From contig JAQFVV010012575.1 in NCBI GenBank assembly GCA_028023455.1, forward strand, positions 1,916,517 through 1,980,516: a stretch of 64,000 nt of DNA, written 5' to 3'. The notes under the pieces are model-generated. The model searched no databases, was not told where the DNA came from, and was given only the letters and a program-made list of their open reading frames with translations. The DNA comes from Epiperipatus broadwayi. Lineage: Eukaryota > Onychophora > Udeonychophora > Euonychophora > Peripatidae. Shown here piece after piece: positions 1 to 12,732 of the stretch; the stretch's first letter is position 1, and each line of letters starts with the position of its first letter. The position numbers were made by a program, and so were the translations under genes.

Positions 1-1961
1 CAGCTTTGATTAATTGAAAAGTCTTTATTCTTTATCTAATTATATATACATATCATTTATTGACTAGTTAAAAAAAAATTGCCTTAAAAATATTTAGTAT
101 CCAATAAGTAGAGATTGATGTGTAATCACCTATTTAAGTATGAAGTCAATCTCAATTAAAAACCTATTACTTAAACCATAATTGGATTATATGTATATAT
201 TTTAAATATTTATTTGCCACACACACACACACATATATATATATAGTAACGGTCAAGTTTTGTACATTCGCATAACACAATCTAGAATCCTGGCAAAGAG
301 ACCAAAGCAGACCAGACCTGGAGTGTGACATCTCAAATCCGACCACACTTCAAAATGTTTGCCAGTACTCCTTGACTCAAGACCCTATGAACGACCACAC
401 TTGAAGTTATATATAGTATGCCCATCTTTCATGGCCGGCATAGGGCAGGAAGAAACAGGAGACTCAGGACTTAAATATATATATTAACTAACTTAAATAC
501 TACTAGCATGAAATTAAAGATAATCTTCATAAATGGTAATTAATGCAGATAGTTATATCACATGTATATATAATTAACTAAGACTAAATTGGTTTGAAAT
601 AGGAACGAGAAATCACACAAAAACAGAATAAATTTAACGTATATTTATTAAACAAATAAAACATAAATTAATGTGGGAAAAGCATGCAGGCTTTATAACA
701 TGAGGATTAGCATGTGCCCTCATTAAAACTTTAATTATTAATATGAAGTTTATATATTTAAAGAATTACTAAATAGTGCCTAATTAGTTATGCCAATTCC
801 TATTGAAAGTGGTAGCTACTATTATAAAAATGATGTTCCAGTCTTAGGCAAAATATTTACTATCATTTCTTTTAAATATTCTATTTAAACATTTAAAGAA
901 ATATTTTTGGCAAAATATTTATTGCGACATTATTACTTTAATAAAGTATGAGTGTATAACTCAGCTCAGGGTAGAGATTGAACCACAGAATTAAAGATAT
1001 AAATTTCAGTTTAATACTGAATAATTAAATTATGGGACTCAGAATTGGCTATACAAGATAACTGACATGGTACAGCACCAGCAAATTACAATAACAGAGC
1101 AGATTAAAGTCAAGGGTTTTCATGACAAACACCGGTACCCTAGGACCGAACATAATGCTGCTAAAAGGTTGGGGTGGTTAACATGACTGCCTGGAATTAT
1201 ACATCAGGTCTTACTAGTGTGCGCCCCAAAAGAAAGTAACATGGGGTGGTCTTTCCTGAGGTCCCATCTTAAGAAGAAAATGCAGCAAAATGTTAAACAT
1301 TGAACATGAATTTAATATATCTAATTTGCCAAGCAAAAGTATAACATTAATTATTGGGAAAATGTGGGGCAATAGCCCTGTCAGTATTACTATTATGAGC
1401 CAATTCTAACAACACTATATAATCAAGTGACATTAGGGGGATAAATAAAATATAATAAAACTCTGGTTTATAGGTTTCAATCTATACATAGAAATTATTA
1501 TGAAGGAGGGGAAAGTGTATTTGATCGACTGGCCAAATAATTACTGAATAAACTTTCATATTACTAAGACTAGCACATTACTTTAATCTCAATAAGATAG
1601 AAATTTAACAGTAAGCCACAATACATTTTTAAACTAAATAAAAATTATAGGAATTCAAACCAGCGAACATGGAGAATGTCATTAAGAACCAGTTATGGGA
1701 AGATATTGGCAATTATGTCTCCGAATATTTATTACATTTAAATGCTTACTGCTTCAAAGCATTGACATATAAATAACAAAAATAACAGTAAAGAAATGTT
1801 ATAGGCACAACTGCAGTGATAGACAAAGAAATTAGCATAAGTTATATTTAGTTTAATTAACATATTTGTAAAGATATAGACAAGTTATACAAATGAAATA
1901 ATATTTACTTTAATGAGAATTTATAATAAAACATTTATAGGATTTAGAAAATTACATTAGA
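1..1961. other. AT-rich non-coding stretch with two GC-richer islands
   Basis: No coding region is recognisable. A (CA)n/(TA)n microsatellite lies at about 219-245. It is followed by a GC-richer island (about 246-470) in which the word CGACCACACTT occurs twice (near 340 and 393). A second GC-richer island at about 1090-1270 has no recognised identity. Both islands look like old repeat insertions rather than genes, but no family can be assigned. Confidence 0.5.
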
Positions 1962-2159
1962 TTGTTTGCTAGCTTTAAACTTTTAAATAAAAATTTTGGA
2001 TTTATAAATAGTTTGTTAACACAGAGCTCTGAAGTTATAGACTGGCATTACCAATTAGAAGCTGGACTGGATAAGGTATTGGCTTTCAGGTATCATGGTC
2101 TCTTGTGGCAGCTTCAGTGGTTGAAGCATTGGATAGCAGTGATTGCATCATTCTTTCAG

Positions 2160-2231
2160 TGGGTTTAGAAGCAGCCATCGCCTTTCTCCAGTCAGATCTT
2201 TCAAAGATCTATCTGATGTGGATTCAGCATG
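2160..2231 (+). CDS. Possible internal exon (weak)
   Basis: A 72-bp segment is preceded by a pyrimidine-rich tract ending in TTCTTTCAG and followed by GTAACA, so it has plausible splice sites and a length divisible by three. In the frame starting at 2161 it encodes a Ser/Arg/Asp-rich peptide containing SSHRLSPVRSFKDLSDVD, without a stop. The surrounding 2000-2240 is a little less AT-rich than its neighbourhood. No family is recognised and no neighbouring exon was found within several kilobases. The same DNA is open in the other two forward frames, so this may be chance. Confidence 0.18.
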
Positions 2232-2340
2232 GTAACACTCTTCTAAAATTAATGATTCCCTTTTTAAGCTTAAAATGTACCCTATTTATACTTTTACTAG
2301 AAAAGAACCTATTTCACCAGGAAATCCATTAACTCTATCT

Positions 2341-2964
2341 AAAATATTACACTAAATTGTAAGATTTCATAATTTGATCAAAAATACTTTTGTTTAGGCT
2401 TCCATAGCACCACAAATCCTCTTCCAGGTGTCAAATTGTTTTGCTTCAGTAGATTTTAATGAATACAGTTTCATCATAAACAAATTTGAGTATAGCAATT
2501 ATCAACTTTCTAACTTTGATTTAACCACAGATGTGGTGGACTTAAATGCAAATCTGTTTATGGCTAACTTTTTATTTTTAACTAATTTAACTAAAAACTT
2601 TTTGCTCTTTTACAAAACTAAATCATGCCATTCTATATATAAGGTGAATCATACATCCACATACAAATTTATATTTACTAAATTTAATAAATTGACAATT
2701 CTACTATTTAAAATTATAATATAAATCATTATTTTATAAAATATAAAATTTAAACCTTTATATTCACTGTAACATCTACTAGCCTATGTATGCACATCAT
2801 TTATTCATATGTGCATATATAATGCTGCACATCCAGCTGTGATAGAAAGGTTTATATGTTTATTTATTAAAATATTTATTTTAATATGGTTTGAACCCAG
2901 CACAGATAGATTTGTTGGTTAAACTAAAATGTGCAATGAGAAGGGCTTGAACCTGATTGTTGCA

Positions 2965-2998
<34 letters not shown>

Positions 2999-4609
2999 TA
3001 ATAAATTTTGAATTAATTTAAAACAAATAAAACTTTCTTGGTTGTCATTCAATTTTACAATGCAAATTTATTGGTTAATTGTATGTAAAAGAGATGATAT
3101 TTATTAATTGATTATACCATATAATTCTTTAGATGCAGTTATAAAATAATTCAGAAATCAAGAACACAGGATGATGGTAAGAAAATACAATTAAATATAT
3201 TTTTGCATTGAATTTAATGTTTATTATTTGACCAGGTATAGATTTTATACAGCAATGAACTAACTGATTTGACATTCTTAAATATTTAATAAGTAATTGG
3301 AAGATTATTGTAATTATTTTGTTAGTAACAAGTAAATAGATATAATAAAATAGAAATTATATATGAATGGATTTAATGGTTGATAAAGGTGCAAATATGA
3401 TAATTATTGAAGATGAGTAAATATAGTTGCAATGAAATGTTCACATATTTTATTTTACATCAATACTGATTAAAATAAATATTACATTAAGTTCATATAC
3501 AGCCACACTTATTCAGTTATAAAACTGTAATAGTAATATATTTTATTCTGTTATAAATTAGAGTGATTTGGTTTAATTATATTTAAAGTTCATTATTGTG
3601 GATCTTAAATTTAATTTAAATTTCAAATTATAATATTACTATTTGATTATAATAAATCTAACAATCTTTCATGTGTTTTGGAAGTTATAGACTAAAATTA
3701 TAATAACTTAGCTTTAATAAACAGAAAAGTAATTGGATGTGATTTGTCAATTGTTGGAATAAGCATCAAATAGGAATCTTTCATTTATTTTATATATTGT
3801 TATGATTGGATATTGAAATCTTAAGGTTATTTAATAGGGTGATTTTATTTTGTAAGGTATTAAGTTGATGAAAATGGAAAGATATGTTGGGTTGACTGAA
3901 TTTGTATTATTATTAAGTATTTAAACTTATTATATTTGACTTAGTTAATAAGAATATGTTGATATTAATGGAATAGTATAGCTAAGTTAGCAGTACTTTT
4001 ATTTTATTTAGTTGCAACTAAAAATCAATAATTGAGTTATATATTTTGTTAGATATCATTGATATTGTAAACTTATAGGATATGTTAAGATTATTATTTC
4101 ATCAATCTACGAATCATTTCATTTAAATATAAATACAAATAATGTTTGACTTTTGGTACAAGTTTGTATAATTATAAACAGTGTGTTGATTCATAAAGAA
4201 TATTAAAGTTTATGTGTGTAATTCTTTATCATTATTTTCATACTATTATAAGGGATGTTATAGGCATATACCAGTATTTATAAATCAGATGATATTTAGT
4301 TTTATTACTTTATCCATGGCTTATTTAAAATAAGATTTATATTTTAGGATAGCTTGAAGTAATGTTTTATTTGTTTTCTATCCATTCTATATGATAGTGA
4401 AATTTATGAAGTTATAAAAAAGATTGTTCTCATTGTTTTAAGTGTTAGATTGTTATTGACTGATTGATATTCATTTTAGTTTAGTTTATTGTTTTCATTC
4501 TGTTACAAATGATGCTACAATTTATGGGCATTAATGAATTAGGATTGTTCTTCCTTAGATCATTTTTATTGTTACAAATGGCTATGACTTAGAATACAGC
4601 ATACCATTA
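2341..4609. other. AT-rich stretch, no gene seen
   Basis: The sequence is dominated by A/T with an (AT)n-(GT)n microsatellite at about 2967-2999. The open frame at 2428-2724 has an A/T-driven composition (Asn, Phe, Leu, Lys) and no recognisable motif. Nothing else can be supported. Confidence 0.5.
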
Positions 4610-4855
4610 AACATCACATGATCACCATTTCTTATGCTTGCACATAACTGTTATTAACACGGCAAAACTCTCCATACAGTAGTACCACTCAGTGCCAGCC
4701 AGAGTAGGCACTAGATGGGGATTTTATTTACAAGTCTTCTGGCATCCATTGATTACTCTAGCTGGCACTGAGTGGTACTACTATATGGAGAGTTTTGCCT
4801 GTATTGATACAGCTTACACTCATATTTATAAAGCTACAAATGGTGACCAATGACT
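4610..4855. repeat. Foldback element, family B, copy 1
   Basis: An inverted repeat: the left arm (about 4655-4702) contains GGCAAAACTCTCCATA and ACCACTCAGTGCCAGC, and its reverse complement recurs at about 4754-4798. The outer left end (AAACATCACATGATCACC) matches the ends of the other family B copies at 6185, 49882 and 52495. The loop of about 50 bp lacks the hammerhead-like segment present in the longer copies. There is no coding capacity, and no clear target duplication was identified. Confidence 0.75.
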
Positions 4856-5014
4856 GGGCTATATTTTATTCAGACTATATTAGAGTTATTATTTCCCATT
4901 GAATATTCTCGATCTGTTACAAATGGTACACAATTTGCAAGGCATAATTAAACAGAATCACTCTATTATGACCCTGCTACATCTGATCTATTACAATATA
5001 TGTAACAACTTATA

Positions 5015-5220
5015 AGTATCTCTAAAAATAATGTATCTATGAAATGAATTGTGGCATGTTACATGGATTGCTTGAGGGGTAGTATGTTGATAATGTATCT
5101 AGATTAGTCTGACTTCTGGGCCGATGGATGGTTGGGTTAGTATTGGAGCAAAAACATTTGAAAATGTTATATAATTCAGCTTCAGTTACTTCCTGTTCAG
5201 TTACATATCATCTGAGTTAT
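5015..5220 (+). repeat. Dispersed repeat, copy 1 of a local direct pair
   Basis: About 200 bp that recur in diverged form at about 5895-6115. Shared words in the same order include ATGGATTGCTTGAG, the GAGCAAAAACA block and ACTTCCTGTTCAGTTACATA. It is non-coding. The pair is either a segmental duplication or two copies of an uncharacterised repeat. Confidence 0.6.
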
Positions 5221-5399
5221 TTACTTGTTATTTACAGATATTATTATAAACGAGCTTTCATTTTATATTTGGAGAGTGTTGAAAGTAAAACTATGTGTTA
5301 GTCCTTGGAATATTTAAATGGTGATGTTTATCATTTATTCTGTAATATATATATATATATATATGATCAATGATTGCAATATATGTTATAATTCAATTA

Positions 5400-5840
5400 T
5401 TGTACATCACCCCACAAGGTGTTAAATGTGGATACTGTCCCAAGCTGGTATGCAAGTGTGAAAGTTATCAAAACTCTCAACATGGGCAAGGAAATCAGAT
5501 GTTGATACCTCTACAATACTGCAGATGTATGATGGATTAAATAATCCTCAAAGTACATATTTGGACTAGGAATAATATTTAGGTTAATAAATAATGAGTA
5601 ATAGTTATTAATATACTTTCATAAAGTGAATTGTTTCAAAGTTATATAGCAGAAGATTTGGAACCTGTCAATTAAACTATAGTAACTTGCTATCTGTGTA
5701 TACATATGATGAAGATATGTATAAGAGATTGTGATCTATTCCAAATGATGAATGCTGATTCAGCATAAAAATTCACATCTTGGGATCATTATTTATGTTG
5801 GATGTCTTTGATCATATGTTTCAGTAATGCGTGATGGAAT
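5400..5840. repeat. Repeat family C fragments
   Basis: Two modules shared with a foldback near 54.1-54.4 kb. One contains CCACAAGGTGTTAAA (near 5411; also near 54331). The other contains CATCTTGGGATCAT with an upstream GCTGATTCAGCATAAAA (near 5755-5790; compare about 54250-54280, 30660-30700 and, inverted, 29220-29270). TTTGATCATATGTTTCAGTAATG at 5808 also recurs near 28910. The modules are in different order from the 54-kb copy. The sequence is non-coding. Confidence 0.5.
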
Positions 5841-5894
5841 AAAAATTTGAAATATATTTAATTTATATTATATTTTAAAAAAACATTAAGGTTA

Positions 5895-6115
5895 AGTATT
5901 TCTAAAAAGAATGTGTATATAAGGTAAATTGTGATATGGGATATATGGATTGCTTGAGAGGAGCATAAATTATTAAAGTATCTATGGTGTGAGAGTTTGG
6001 TCTGAGTTCTGGGCTGTTGGATAGTTCTAATAGTTAGTATTGAGCAAAAACACTTGCTAATTTATATAACTCAATGAAAAATTCAATTACTTCCTGTTCA
6101 GTTACATATAATTTG
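5895..6115 (+). repeat. Dispersed repeat, copy 2 of a local direct pair
   Basis: The diverged partner of 5015-5220, in the same orientation about 880 bp downstream. No ORF is present and no terminal structure was recognised. Confidence 0.6.
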
Positions 6116-6184
6116 ATATAGTTGATAGTTAATAAAAGCTGTTATAAAACTCATTATTCTAAATTAAATTATTAAATATATTAA

Positions 6185-6365
6185 AAACAGGCAAAAATCT
6201 CTATACATATTGTCACTCATTACAAGCCAAAGTAATCAGTGGGTGCTAGAATGCTTGTGCATAAAATACCCATCTAGTGCCTACTCATCCAATATCCTCA
6301 GACTAGTTTCTGGCTTGTTGTCTTCATCAGTTATAAGCAAGCATAAGAAATGGTGATCATGTGAT
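6185..6365 (-). repeat. Foldback family B, copy 2, with hammerhead-like core
   Basis: Left end ACAGGCAAAAATCTCTATAC and right end ATGGTGATCATGTGATA match the family B copies at 49882 and 52495. On the minus strand, 6306-6330 carries CTGATGA, a short spacer and GAAAC, the spacing of a hammerhead ribozyme core. Its helix II would be short and imperfect. The second arm is largely missing, so this is a one-sided copy. Confidence 0.6.
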
Positions 6366-8514
6366 AAATAAAAAATTAAAATTAAAACAAAAGTAGAATT
6401 TCTATTAACTTACAATAAAATGGTTATCTAAAAATTTAAAAAGTCATTAATTCCTTTCATATATATATATAAAAGACTTGAAACAGTTAACATCGATTTT
6501 GATAAGTGCTCCAAAGGTTTCTATTTTGATAGGCAAAGACATTATTGTACTCTTTTTTATACTGAGCACAATTTGTTCACCAATGACTTTGGAAAATATA
6601 AACTTGAGATGCAACTGATTATATGGTATTATTTAATAAACAGCCTTTTTGTAAAATATATTAGTAACAGATAATTTAGCATTCTAAACAGCTACTTAAT
6701 CCCAATTAAAGCCAAACATAAATGAACCATTATTTGAAAACTTAATAATAGTTATGGGGAAAAAACTGAGTAAATGTAATGGTTAAGAAGAACGAACTCT
6801 TTAAATAGTAGATGAATGAAGTATGAAATTTTTTTTCTAAAGTTTATATTCGAAATTTAGTCCAATAAAAATCACGTGATGTTCTTTTTGGTTTATATAT
6901 ATATATACTGATGATCATGTAGCTAAATTATTCTGGATAAAATAAAAGTGCATTCAAACTCTTTAATGGTATTACAAACTGAGATATTATTTTCGAATAT
7001 AAATTCAGTAGAATATCCTATGAATGTGGAGTGGACGTATGTGTGGTCTTAAATTTAATGATCAACATAATAACTATTTTTGAAAGATAGAAGAATACTA
7101 TTTCTGTACTGTAATTTTCACTTCACCACAACATACAACATATGGCCAAAGACATGAAAAAATTACATTACCAAAATATTATTCATTACTGAATGATCTG
7201 TAGTGTAATGAATGCCTAATAAAAATTCTTAATGTAAATGAGAAGAGTTTTAATAATACTGCAAAGAGCCATAGGAAAATCAAGATTAAGTATGGACATC
7301 TTTTACCAGTAGCAATTCTCAAGATGAGGAATTTGCTCAATGCAATTTGGGTCATACTATTAAAATAAATTTTTTTACAAACTTCATATTTAAGATAAAG
7401 TATATCAAAATAAAACTTTTAGTAATCACTTACTCAAATTGAATGATATTATAATGGTATCAAGACTTAAGCATGTCTTTCTCTCAAAAGTCATAAAGTG
7501 CAGCATGCATGATCCTGGGCTATAGGTAAAACCTGCTGATCCAGAGTGATTTTATCCTATGATAATGCTAAAAAAATATGTATAAAAAATTACAATGCCC
7601 TTCTCTCCATTGATTGATTAACAACCACTGGCCTAACAGTCAAATTAAATGCCATGACATTTCAGAACAAAATGCTTGTAGGTCCAATATTTTTTTGATA
7701 ATTTACAAATTCAATGTAAATTGAAAATGGTACCCATTGATCTTTTGTCTCATGGTAGAAGTGAGCTTTTATGCCACACGAAATTTTAAATTTATATTGA
7801 GCTTTATAAGATTTAGTTGTCAACAAAATTTTGAGACCCAAGGGCTAATGATTTGTGGATCAATTTGTGGATCATAATAGTAAACCAATATCAATTTAGT
7901 CACTTGAATGAGATTAGTATCTTCAGCCCAAATATTTTGGCATTAAAATGTCATATAACTTATCTCTTTCTTGTTCCTTCAGTGTTTGAGTACAAAATTC
8001 TCTATAGATGATTTCTAACTTTTTAAAAAAATTGTTTTTCATAAATCTAATGCCTTGGATAGTCTGGACTTAAGAACTAAAGAGTACTAGACTGATCTTT
8101 AGCTGAGCAAAGTAAAAATAACTTCATACTAGTGCATGACTGTCTTATAACAATTTGAGCATTTGCCATAATTTTATTTATTTATAGTATTCACAAAATA
8201 TTAAAAAACCTGTAACTTCTGTGATTTTCTTTTTATATTATTTGAGTTTTCAGTTTATTAATTCAAATAATGTTAACTTAACCCGGATAAACAAAAAAGA
8301 GATCAATCTCTGACAAAATATTTACGATTGCATGTTATTTATTGAGACATTGTCATTTTATGAATATGCATTGTGCTTGGCTTAAATTCTCCAACTCTAA
8401 GACAAGCATAAAACGTATCTAAGCAATAGTCCAATAGCTCACGTGATTTTTTCCTCATTTATTATTCGTAAGTATCATGAACTGATAGCTTTAGAATTAA
8501 TGTGCATTATAAAA
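6366..8514. other. AT-rich stretch, no gene seen
   Basis: No coding sequence was recognised. A segment at about 7100-7215 resembles one arm of the foldback at 54.1-54.4 kb (the TTTCTGTA...GTAATTTT...CACTTCACCAC block and ACCAAAATATTATTCATTA). A short inverted pair around TATATTCGAAA (6846) and TTTCGAATATA (6991) lies in this interval. Confidence 0.45.
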
Positions 8515-9125
8515 GATTGATAACGATGAGTTAGAATTATCTTGGTCAGATTATTATCACAGATGGAAACATAATACTAATTCATAGAATTAAACTTGAT
8601 TGGAGTGTTTTCCGTGGAAATAACTTAATATTAAAGGAAATATGCCTATGGGTTTGAAAAGAAAGGTTTTTAATAAATGTGTTTCACCAGTGCTTACTTA
8701 TAGATCCGAGGCTTGGACTTTTAAAAGAAGAGCAACACAGGGACTTCAGACCATTCGACACGTAGTATGGAAAGATGTAAATTAAAAGTAACAAGAAGAG
8801 ATGGAAAACAAAATACATGTGTGAGAGAACAAACAGGTATTACTGATATCATTGAAAGTGTTAACAGACTGAGACAGAATTGGGATAGACATATTGCTAG
8901 AAGAAATGATAATAGATGTGCAGTTGAAATCTTAAATTGAATTCCAAGGGATTGTAAAAAAAATCTAGAAAAAAAAACCGCATGTGAGATGGATGAATAA
9001 AATAAGAAAGTGTGCTGGGATGATGTGGAGAAGAGATGTTAGAGATCGGAGAAGATGAATTGAACTTGGAAAAAATTTCATCCTGCAGTGGGTCGATAAT
9101 GATTGAAAATGATGATGGTGATAAA
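8515..9125 (+). mobile_element. RTE-clade LINE, 5'-truncated 3' end
   Basis: This aligns throughout with the last about 620 bp of the better-preserved RTE copy ending near 61170. Shared features are the segment encoding TYGSETWT-like residues (here SETWT is degraded), the downstream reading up to a terminal block with TTCATCCTGCAG, and the GATGATG-type 3' tail. Several stops and frameshifts interrupt it. It keeps only the region downstream of the RT palm. 5' truncation is typical of LINE insertion by target-primed reverse transcription. Confidence 0.85.
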
Positions 9126-9660
9126 TAATCGAGTGATCAACTTCTTGGAGGTGAGATCTTAATTCACTTAGATTTCTGATGTAGCTTATTATCTGTTTTG
9201 TTTTTGATTAGAGAATTGATTTAAAAAAAAACAACAACTGAATTTTATATAAATAAAAGTATATGCCTGTGCGCGCAAATGCGTGTTAGTAACATTAATA
9301 AAACATAGAATGCTTTTAATAGTATATATATATATTTTCTGACTCAATTATCTCTGCATGATCAAATCTTCTATCACCCTGTTTTTAACTAAATATTAGT
9401 TAACTTTCCGCTAGGTGGAGTATAATAATTTGCGTGTCGGTATATGGTGCATAATTCATTGACTTTCTGTTAGAATGCTGCCGTCTAGACAACGGAGCCC
9501 GTTTAAATAACTGGTTCCTATAACGGGAAAAATTACTTTTGGAAAAAGAAATAAAGGGATAACTGTCATTTAGATATTATTTCACTAGTGTTAAATTTTA
9601 ATTTATGTTATTTGTCAAATATAAGTTATCTGGCTGGAGAAATTCGGATAAGTTATAGCG
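9126..9660 (+). promoter_or_regulatory. Upstream region / probable 5' UTR of the 4-TM gene
   Basis: The last about 250 bp before the ORF (9405-9660) is visibly richer in G+C than its surroundings and contains no recognised repeat, as expected for a promoter or transcribed leader. No TATA box can be chosen with confidence in this AT-rich background. An upstream ATG at 9588 opens an overlapping 62-codon frame that could act as an upstream ORF. Confidence 0.35.
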
Positions 9661-10197
9661 ATGGAGTTGATCGACGTGGATACGGAGTTACCAAAGGATC
9701 CTCGGAAAAGGGAGCGCAAATTGAAAAAGATATTGTTAATGTCGATTTATCCCAGAGAATTAATTTACGGAATTAGCGCGCTTCAAATTTTTATGGGGTT
9801 TGGAGGAATTTTTGCAATCGCAGCATTGAGCAGTGAAATATTTATTTACCCACCCTTGGTTATTATATCTTTATTAGGCCGCTCCTGCCTGATTGCCAGC
9901 GGCGTTATAGGATTGTGCAGTTCGAGGAATAGCAAGATGAGACATGTGATTTCATTTATGTTTTTCTGTTTTCTTGATATAGTATTTGCCATCATAGCGA
10001 TGACATATGCAGGACTAACCTTTACAGAATTTCCTGAAAAACCGATTACGCGAGGAATTGTTTCTGTTGGTCAGTTTATGTTGTTTATACTGGCTTGCTT
10101 AGAAATTGTATTCTCATTTTTGGCTCTTCTTGCGTGTTTGGAAGTCCTATGTCAAAGTCACTTCCCTAAAAAGTTAAAATTGGCGACAATTGCTTAA
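9661..10197 (+). CDS. Small four-transmembrane protein (CD20/MS4A-like by topology)
   Basis: An intact 178-codon single-exon ORF, by far the most gene-like in the window. The start lies in a good context (GCGATGG). Residues 1-33 are charged and cytosolic-looking (PKDPRKRERKLKK). Four hydrophobic helices follow at about 34-57, 63-86, 96-121 and 133-164, with a loop of about 11 residues between helices 3 and 4 and a short basic C-terminus. Short loops, four helices and this length fit the CD20/MS4A-like superfamily of membrane proteins, but no diagnostic motif is visible, so the family call is inference from topology. Codon use and composition stand out from the AT-rich flanks. A polyadenylation signal lies about 400 bp downstream and is followed by a 13-A run, which raises the possibility that this is a retrocopy of a spliced mRNA. 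No frameshift or stop is seen. Function is unknown. Confidence 0.8.
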   Translation: MELIDVDTELPKDPRKRERKLKKILLMSIYPRELIYGISALQIFMGFGGIFAIAALSSEIFIYPPLVIISLLGRSCLIASGVIGLCSSRNSKMRHVISFMFFCFLDIVFAIIAMTYAGLTFTEFPEKPITRGIVSVGQFMLFILACLEIVFSFLALLACLEVLCQSHFPKKLKLATIA

Positions 10198-10617
10198 ACC
10201 CGTAAAGATTTTCAACAGGTGGCGTCATCTTTTTTAATTATAATTATCTAATTATAATGTATTTATAATTCAAATCAAATTACGGAGCAGGAAATAGTTG
10301 ATATCGAAGTTGATAAAGTATTATGAAAATATTAAGATTATTAACCAAGCGTGACAGATCTGTGGAATATATACTTAGTAATTCCCTAAACAAAATGTTT
10401 ACAACGCGACAAATTAAAATCTTTGAATTCAGAGCTGTTGTTTATTCTGGAGTCTGTTGCCAAGTTATAGAAAAAAATATGTGCTTTTTGTAAAGAGTTC
10501 GCTCTGCTGTATAAAATTTCCTTTTTACATCTTTTCTTTCTTATTTAAATAATTGATGAAAATTATTTAATTAGATCATTATCATTTCATAATAAACTTT
10601 GAGTAAAAAAAAAAAAA
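10198..10617 (+). terminator. Probable 3' UTR with AATAAA and A13 run
   Basis: After the stop codon, AATAAA occurs at 10591-10596. It is followed after eight bases by an uninterrupted run of 13 A (10605-10617). In a normal gene the poly(A) tail is not encoded, so signal plus genomic A run at this spacing is what a reverse-transcribed mRNA leaves behind. In DNA this rich in A a chance run is also possible. No matching flanking duplication was found. Confidence 0.5.
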
Positions 10618-12725
10618 GACAAATGAATGTAATTATTTAATACCATTTTGGAAGTACAGTTATTACTTTTTAATTCATTTCATATGTACAATGTTTCTTA
10701 TTTATATATATTTGCATACATGCGCACATAAACAACAAAATGAAAAAGAATTATAAAACTTTTCTCAAATTTTATTTAAATTATATATTTCTATAATTAT
10801 AAATTATATGTACTGATTTCAATTTTTGTTTGAAAAGATCAGGTAATATTGAAAAATAACAGAATTCCATACTTTATCCAGTGACATAATATTTTTTCTA
10901 TTTCATTTCAGTATTACTTATTTATTTATCCATTTGCAAATGCAAACACTCAATCAAAGTCAGAAAGTTAATATTTACTAAAACAAATTTTTAATATATA
11001 TTTATTTGTGTATGCGTGTGAGTTTGTGTGTGTCGATAATTTATTTCTTAGTATTTTTTTTAGACTTTATAGATAAAAAGTACTAAAATTGTTACAGGCA
11101 TACAAACTTGTATATACATATATACTGACACACACCTATACAAAGCAAAATATTGAGAAAGCATGACTTATTTTTTAATTTATATCTATATATAATTTAT
11201 TTTTTATACATTTTACATTTATATTAATAAAATAAACAAGAAAACATTTATACTCATATCATATGTATAAATTTGCATAAAACTGTACACAACCACATAC
11301 ACTTACATAGAATGTATGTTTAAACTTTTGCATCATAATTTTAATAGAAAGATTACTTGTAATATTACCTTTTTGGTTGTTTTACCAAAAGGTTATACTA
11401 ATATTTATGTTCTTTTAAATTATATATATATATGTGTGTGTGTATATTAACTATTCAAATCATGAAGATGCTTTTAAAACTCTAATATAAAAATAAATAT
11501 AAATGGCAAAGATAATAATTAAATTGTAGATATGCCCAACTTATAAAATTTCAACTTAAAAAAAGAAAGTGTGTTACTTTAAGAGAAAGGAAAAATCAAT
11601 GGTTCTTATTGAATAGAATTAGCTTTTAAAGGATTCAATGCTACGTCAGATTCTCTCAAAAGAAAAACATATTAACTTTTTTATCTTAAAATGACACATT
11701 TTCTTGGGATTAAAAATTGCTGTCTGCAAGTGTTAAATAAAATACTCTGCTAAATATTATATTAAGCTTTAAACAATGTCAACAAATATTTTATCAAAAT
11801 AAAAAGTCCGGTTTAAGTTTAAAATTGTTTAATATGAAAAAGAGAGAAAATAGAATTTTAAAGTTATTTGTCATTAAATTAATGTTTTATTTTAATGTGT
11901 ATACTTTGTTTTCAAAATCTCGATTAATGATTATTTAATTATTATCATCACTAAATATTTATTGGTTTTTTATTTTTTATTTTAATAATCTTACTGATAA
12001 ATAAAAGGATAAGGAACGCACATCACCTGTTTTAATCAGGAAAACATTTTTTAAATAAAAAAATATACTGAAACTATTATTTTACATTAAATTATTGATA
12101 AGGGGAAATGATCATACAAAATTACATCTGTTATATTTTAATTAAATTTTAAAAAAATTAATTTATTTCTTGCTAATTTCAGAATATTATAATTTTTCAT
12201 CCTTGGAAAAAAAGTAATTACTATTAAAATTTTTATAATATAAGGTATAATTTATGTGTATTTTTTAATTAATCATTCTTCTCTTATACATAATTTAATA
12301 TAATTATAACTATAATTACTCTGTCTTTAGTTTACACATATCATATGTTTAAATTGCAAATTTTTCATTTCTCTCTCAAATCTTTCACATTTCTATTTTT
12401 TTTTTTTCAATTATAAACATTATATTCTTCTCTTTTTCTTTTAACTAAAGAGTATTATTATATGGTGTTTTGAGGGTTTTTTTTTCAAGTCTAATTATTT
12501 AGCCGTCTTCAGAAATAACTATAAAATAAATAAAAAATGGCATTAAAGATGTAATTATTTTTGAAGATGCACAATTAGATTTGATATTCATCAAAATAAT
12601 AAAATATTTTCTGTTGAGAAGAAAAAAGAAATTATGCTATTTTTAACTTTTACATTTGTGTATTTATATATCTTTTATATTTCTGTATATATTATACGTA
12701 AATATACTTTTAATAACCTGAAGTA
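10618..12725. other. AT-rich stretch, no gene seen
   Basis: No ORF of note and no repeat terminus were recognised. It contains short TG-rich and AT-rich microsatellites (about 11010-11032 and 11425-11445) and homopolymer runs. Confidence 0.5.
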
Positions 12726-12732
12726 GATGAAA

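Noticed and set aside
2428-2724. 98-codon ORF as a gene
   Set aside because: Residue use follows AT-rich base composition, with no motif, no signal or membrane pattern and no conservation evidence.
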